Shown here: piece after piece, positions 62,301-64,000 of the stretch
How positions within the stretch are numbered: position 1 is the first letter of the stretch
How the letters are laid out: each line of letters begins with the position of its first letter
From: Bostrychus sinensis
Lineage: Eukaryota; Chordata; Actinopteri; Gobiiformes; Eleotridae
DNA: 64,000 nucleotides
Direction: 5' to 3'
Assembly: GCA_020698575.1 (NCBI GenBank)
Contig: CM036243.1
Coordinates: 22,737,403-22,801,402 of the forward strand
Position numbers and translations under genes: made by a program
The notes under the pieces: generated by a model
Told to the model about the DNA's origin: nothing
The model's database searches: none
The model's input: the letters and a program-made list of their open reading frames with translations, nothing else

Positions 62301-64000
62301 TGTAAGCATGTGTAACTCATGTGTGCACAACCCAGTGTAGACACTAATTGAGCCATAAATATTTTACTATTGTTCTCCTCAGTAGAGAATATCAAAACTT
62401 CTCCTTTCACACCATTCCTATGGCTTTTATCTTAGAGTGGAGCAAATACTAATTTCATGGAAGTGTAACTTCCTTGGGAAAAAGGAGTGATGTCATGTAA
62501 CAGAGATGACTCCAGCACCTGGGACGGCACAGCTGGAACTACTGAGCAACAGCTGCACATCTTTGAAGGGCGGTCATAATGTGTGTGAAAACTTTCAGTA
62601 CAAAGTAGTACAAGAAAGTTATCTGTGACAGACGCTTCTACAGACTGATTAAGAGTTTACTTTGGAGGCTGAATATTATTTAGTCAAGTTTAAACTTAAA
62701 TAGTGGAAGGTCTCGCAATGATCAGCATTAGATGGCTATACAAGAGCAAACACACACCTGATCTGAGGGAAATGTGTGAGCAGTTCCCACAGACTCTGTC
62801 CACAAGAGAAGGAGCCCTGCAAACGAGAGCCATCCTCCATCTGAAGGGCAATCCGCACCTGAGAAGAACAAAATTCATCACTTTATAAACAATTATAAAA
62901 TACAGCAATGCAATGACTCTTGCTGCAAAACTGATTATTTTTTGCCATTTGGACATTTAGGAAACCTGACCCCAAACTACATGTAATGACTTTAATGACT
63001 GACCTTTAGTCAGCATCCTAAACCCTTTCAGGGTCCTTTGGTTTCTATTTGCTTTTAAACCCCAAAATACGATATGATCAAATGCAGTACAAATATTCAT
63101 TTTATTTTAGGATCTTCATGTTTCTGTAAAGTAGGCAAAAATGTAAAACAATGTTTAACAAGATGCTTCACAAAGTTCAAGCTCAGTCTATGCTGGACAC
63201 TTACATTATTAATTTACTTAATAAACTACATTCACAACATTTCACCAACTATTATACAAGAGTTTCCTAAAATGCAGAGAGGATGCTGGCATTATTAAAC
63301 ATCAAAGCTCTGTAGGTGGCCATTTATTAGTCCTGTTTGGATCTATCTGAAAGAATTCTTCAATAATAAAACTTCTTTAAGCTGCACATGTTGGCCAAGC
63401 TCTCAGTCTGAAATGAGGAACAATAGACAAGAGTGTAAGTTGTTCTTGTGTTCGAGTCCATGTACAAGCTGTTTATGTTGTTTATGCCAGAGCGGCACGC
63501 TGGTTATCGGCACACCAGAGGAGATCAAAAGAGCACCTTGGCTGCTCACACACATAGTTTGGCTCAGTACATGATTGTGGGTTATTTGGACAATGTGTGC
63601 TAAAGTGTGTGTGAGGAAGGTTGTATATAAAAATCTGTGAGGTATCAACAGTCAACTATCCATCAAATGAACAAGAACCAAAGATCAAACACAGCCGCAC
63701 TTTTACGGCTTAGATTATAAAAGAGTGATGTCATAGGAAAATACTGCTCAGCGACAACGGGTTGTACTCTTTCTTAAAACAAATTGGATCAAAGGAATCA
63801 GCCGGAAAGACTATTGATGTTTTTCCAAGTATACATATTATACTACTACTCATAGTTTAGTAAGCCCAAAATGCCAAGTGTGTGACGCATAATGCCTCAA
63901 CTTGTGCTGCAACAACCGACTGCACAATCCAACTATACTCATCCTGACAAAAACAAACACACAGTGAATCAACTAACCTGGCTGTCCGCTGCGACTGGTT
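47353..64000 (-). CDS. aspscr1: ASPSCR1/TUG, UBX-domain protein tethering GLUT4 vesicles (5' end outside window)
   Basis: TUG holds GLUT4 storage vesicles until insulin-triggered cleavage and binds p97/VCP (family knowledge). Visible coding exons: 63978-64000 (partial), 62758-62858, 62087-62144, 61936-62009, 60821-61310, 60650-60712, 60432-60568, 59913-59994, 59294-59360, 58888-58950, 58353-58405, 55900-55951, 54584-54653, 49159-49337, 47353-47363. All phases agree; 506 C-terminal residues are present and roughly 85 N-terminal ones are missing. Landmarks: VRIALQMEDGSRLQGSF and IPVCVYMRDE (ubiquitin-like region), LGLTGGSAIVRF (cleavage region), the p97-binding APFIPFSGGGQRLGG, LPDEFFEVTVDDVRKRFAQL, the UBX domain from VVLRIQFPDRHVLQGFFRP through FITPPKTILKDPS to ADLFPGALVYFGSD, and KVPKWLKLP near the end. 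The last exon is 11 nt and adds only GKK and the stop. The 5.2-kb intron between 54584 and 49337 carries nested transposons. Confidence 0.96.
47625..47740 (+). repeat. Decayed interspersed repeat copy
   Basis: It contains CACTATGGGCAATTTACC, AAACATGCATGTTTTGGGA and AGAGAACCCAGAAGACATGC, a degenerate form of the repeat seen in the pycr1 intron at 31955-32315. Confidence 0.6.
49694..50686. mobile_element. Non-autonomous hAT-like element, 993 bp, with 8-bp target duplication
   Basis: The left end CAGGGGTCACCAAC and the inverse right end CAGAGGTCGTTAAC match at 10 of 14 positions. The flanks are a perfect 8-bp duplication, CTATACAC, at 49686-49693 and 50687-50694, the hallmark of hAT insertion. 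No transposase is recognisable. Inside, 50242-50350 holds nearly three tandem units of about 37-41 bp built on CAGAGGGACACCGAGAGG. Confidence 0.9.
50700..51254 (-). pseudogene. Broken Tc1-like transposase
   Basis: Fragments in several frames run from the helix-turn-helix region (KDTGKVDVKPKCGRPRKIPE, NPQITSKHLQDH) to the catalytic region: MVWTDETKM around the first Asp, FSGGSIMLWGCV, and WIFQQDNVIHSEK around the second Asp. A deletion after the first part removes residues between NPQITSKH and DKPDSFWN, and there is a short duplicated stretch near 50990-51030. It cannot encode a working enzyme. Confidence 0.8.
51415..54115 (-). mobile_element. Rex3/RTE-like LINE, 5'-truncated, 2.7 kb
   Basis: The minus-strand 3' end is a GGATGGATGG-type short tandem tail, typical of Rex3/RTE elements. 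The 12-bp flanks TTTTTTTTTCAT at 51403-51414 and 54116-54127 are a probable target-site duplication. The unoccupied site can be read from the related element at 15.6 kb, where the corresponding sequence is continuous. The 5' part is missing: the endonuclease domain begins partway through. Confidence 0.88.
51437..54090 (-). pseudogene. Degenerate LINE polyprotein: endonuclease (partial) and reverse transcriptase
   Basis: From right to left the frames give the C-terminal half of an APE-type endonuclease (VLLGDFNAHVGND, SMIDFVVVSSDL, LSTDHHLVVSWI), a linker, then reverse transcriptase: GVDEIRPEYLKSL, WQTGVVVPLFKKGDR, NYRGITLLSL, FVDLEKAFDRVPR, GLRQGCPLSPVLFIIFMD and the catalytic FADDVVLL, ending with a C-terminal GHLFRMPPGRLPGEVFQACP. 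It is broken by a TAA at 53040-53042, a frameshift near 52570-52640 and at least one more near 53.9 kb, besides the missing 5' end. It is inactive as a source of protein. Confidence 0.9.
55945..56030. repeat. (GA)n microsatellite next to an aspscr1 acceptor
   Basis: Imperfect GAGA repeats on the plus strand give a TC-rich minus strand, which directly forms the pyrimidine tract of the acceptor for aspscr1 exon 55900-55951. Length changes here could affect splicing. Confidence 0.85.
59590..59730 (+). repeat. SINE-like interspersed repeat, copy 3
   Basis: Blocks GTTGTGTCAGAAAGGCCATT, CAAATCACTGCACACTAGG and GATTTGCTGTGGCAACCCC, then AAAAAGCCGAAAGAAAAGAAG, match copies 1 and 2 in order. It lies in an aspscr1 intron, antisense to the gene, and is the best-preserved 3' end of the three. 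Confidence 0.7.

Noticed and set aside
1..64000. CRISPR arrays, operons, ribosome-binding sites, tRNA or rRNA genes
   Set aside because: The window is vertebrate nuclear DNA; the short tandem repeats are microsatellites and no RNA gene could be supported by eye.

Overview
The window looks like nuclear DNA from a ray-finned (probably percomorph) fish. It has compact vertebrate genes split by GT-AG introns, AT-rich intergenic DNA with many microsatellites, a Rex3/RTE-like LINE, Tc1-like and hAT-like DNA transposons, and short interspersed repeats of types common in teleosts. I rebuilt five protein-coding genes exon by exon from reading frame, splice sites and family resemblance. All five lie on the minus strand.

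Layout, left to right: ccp110 (centriole-capping protein CP110) at 771-7673, ten coding exons, with an apparent one-base frameshift in the large exon; a short stretch with possible plus-strand exons (7899-8562) that I cannot identify; mafg (small Maf bZIP factor), coding part 13066-13656, with a probable 4.4-kb 3' UTR to its left and distant 5' exons to its right (CpG-rich promoter-like DNA near 25.6-26.9 kb); pycr1 (pyrroline-5-carboxylate reductase) at 31257-33817, eight coding exons, with a 5' UTR exon and promoter near 34.4-34.6 kb; myadml2 (MARVEL-domain membrane protein), two coding exons at 42289-43607; and aspscr1 (TUG, the p97/VCP- and GLUT4-binding UBX protein), 15 visible coding exons from 47353 to the right edge, where the N-terminal exons are cut off.

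The order mafg-pycr1-myadml2-aspscr1 matches the human 17q25.3 neighbourhood, except that NOTUM is missing between MYADML2 and ASPSCR1 and aspscr1 points the same way as the others. ccp110 belongs to a different human block (16p12.3), so the 7.7-8.6 kb interval is an evolutionary breakpoint.

Mobile DNA is the most structured part of the non-coding sequence. A 4.9-kb Tc1-like element in the penultimate aspscr1 intron carries two later insertions: a 993-bp hAT-like element with a perfect 8-bp target duplication, and a 5'-truncated Rex3-like LINE with a 12-bp target duplication. A related 854-bp Tc1-like element at 15.5-16.3 kb has become a fold-back palindrome. Regulatory candidates include NF-E2/MARE sites upstream of mafg and an ATF4-type CARE at the pycr1 promoter. 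I found no new multi-gene system. The window reads as an ordinary vertebrate locus with a few unusual details.
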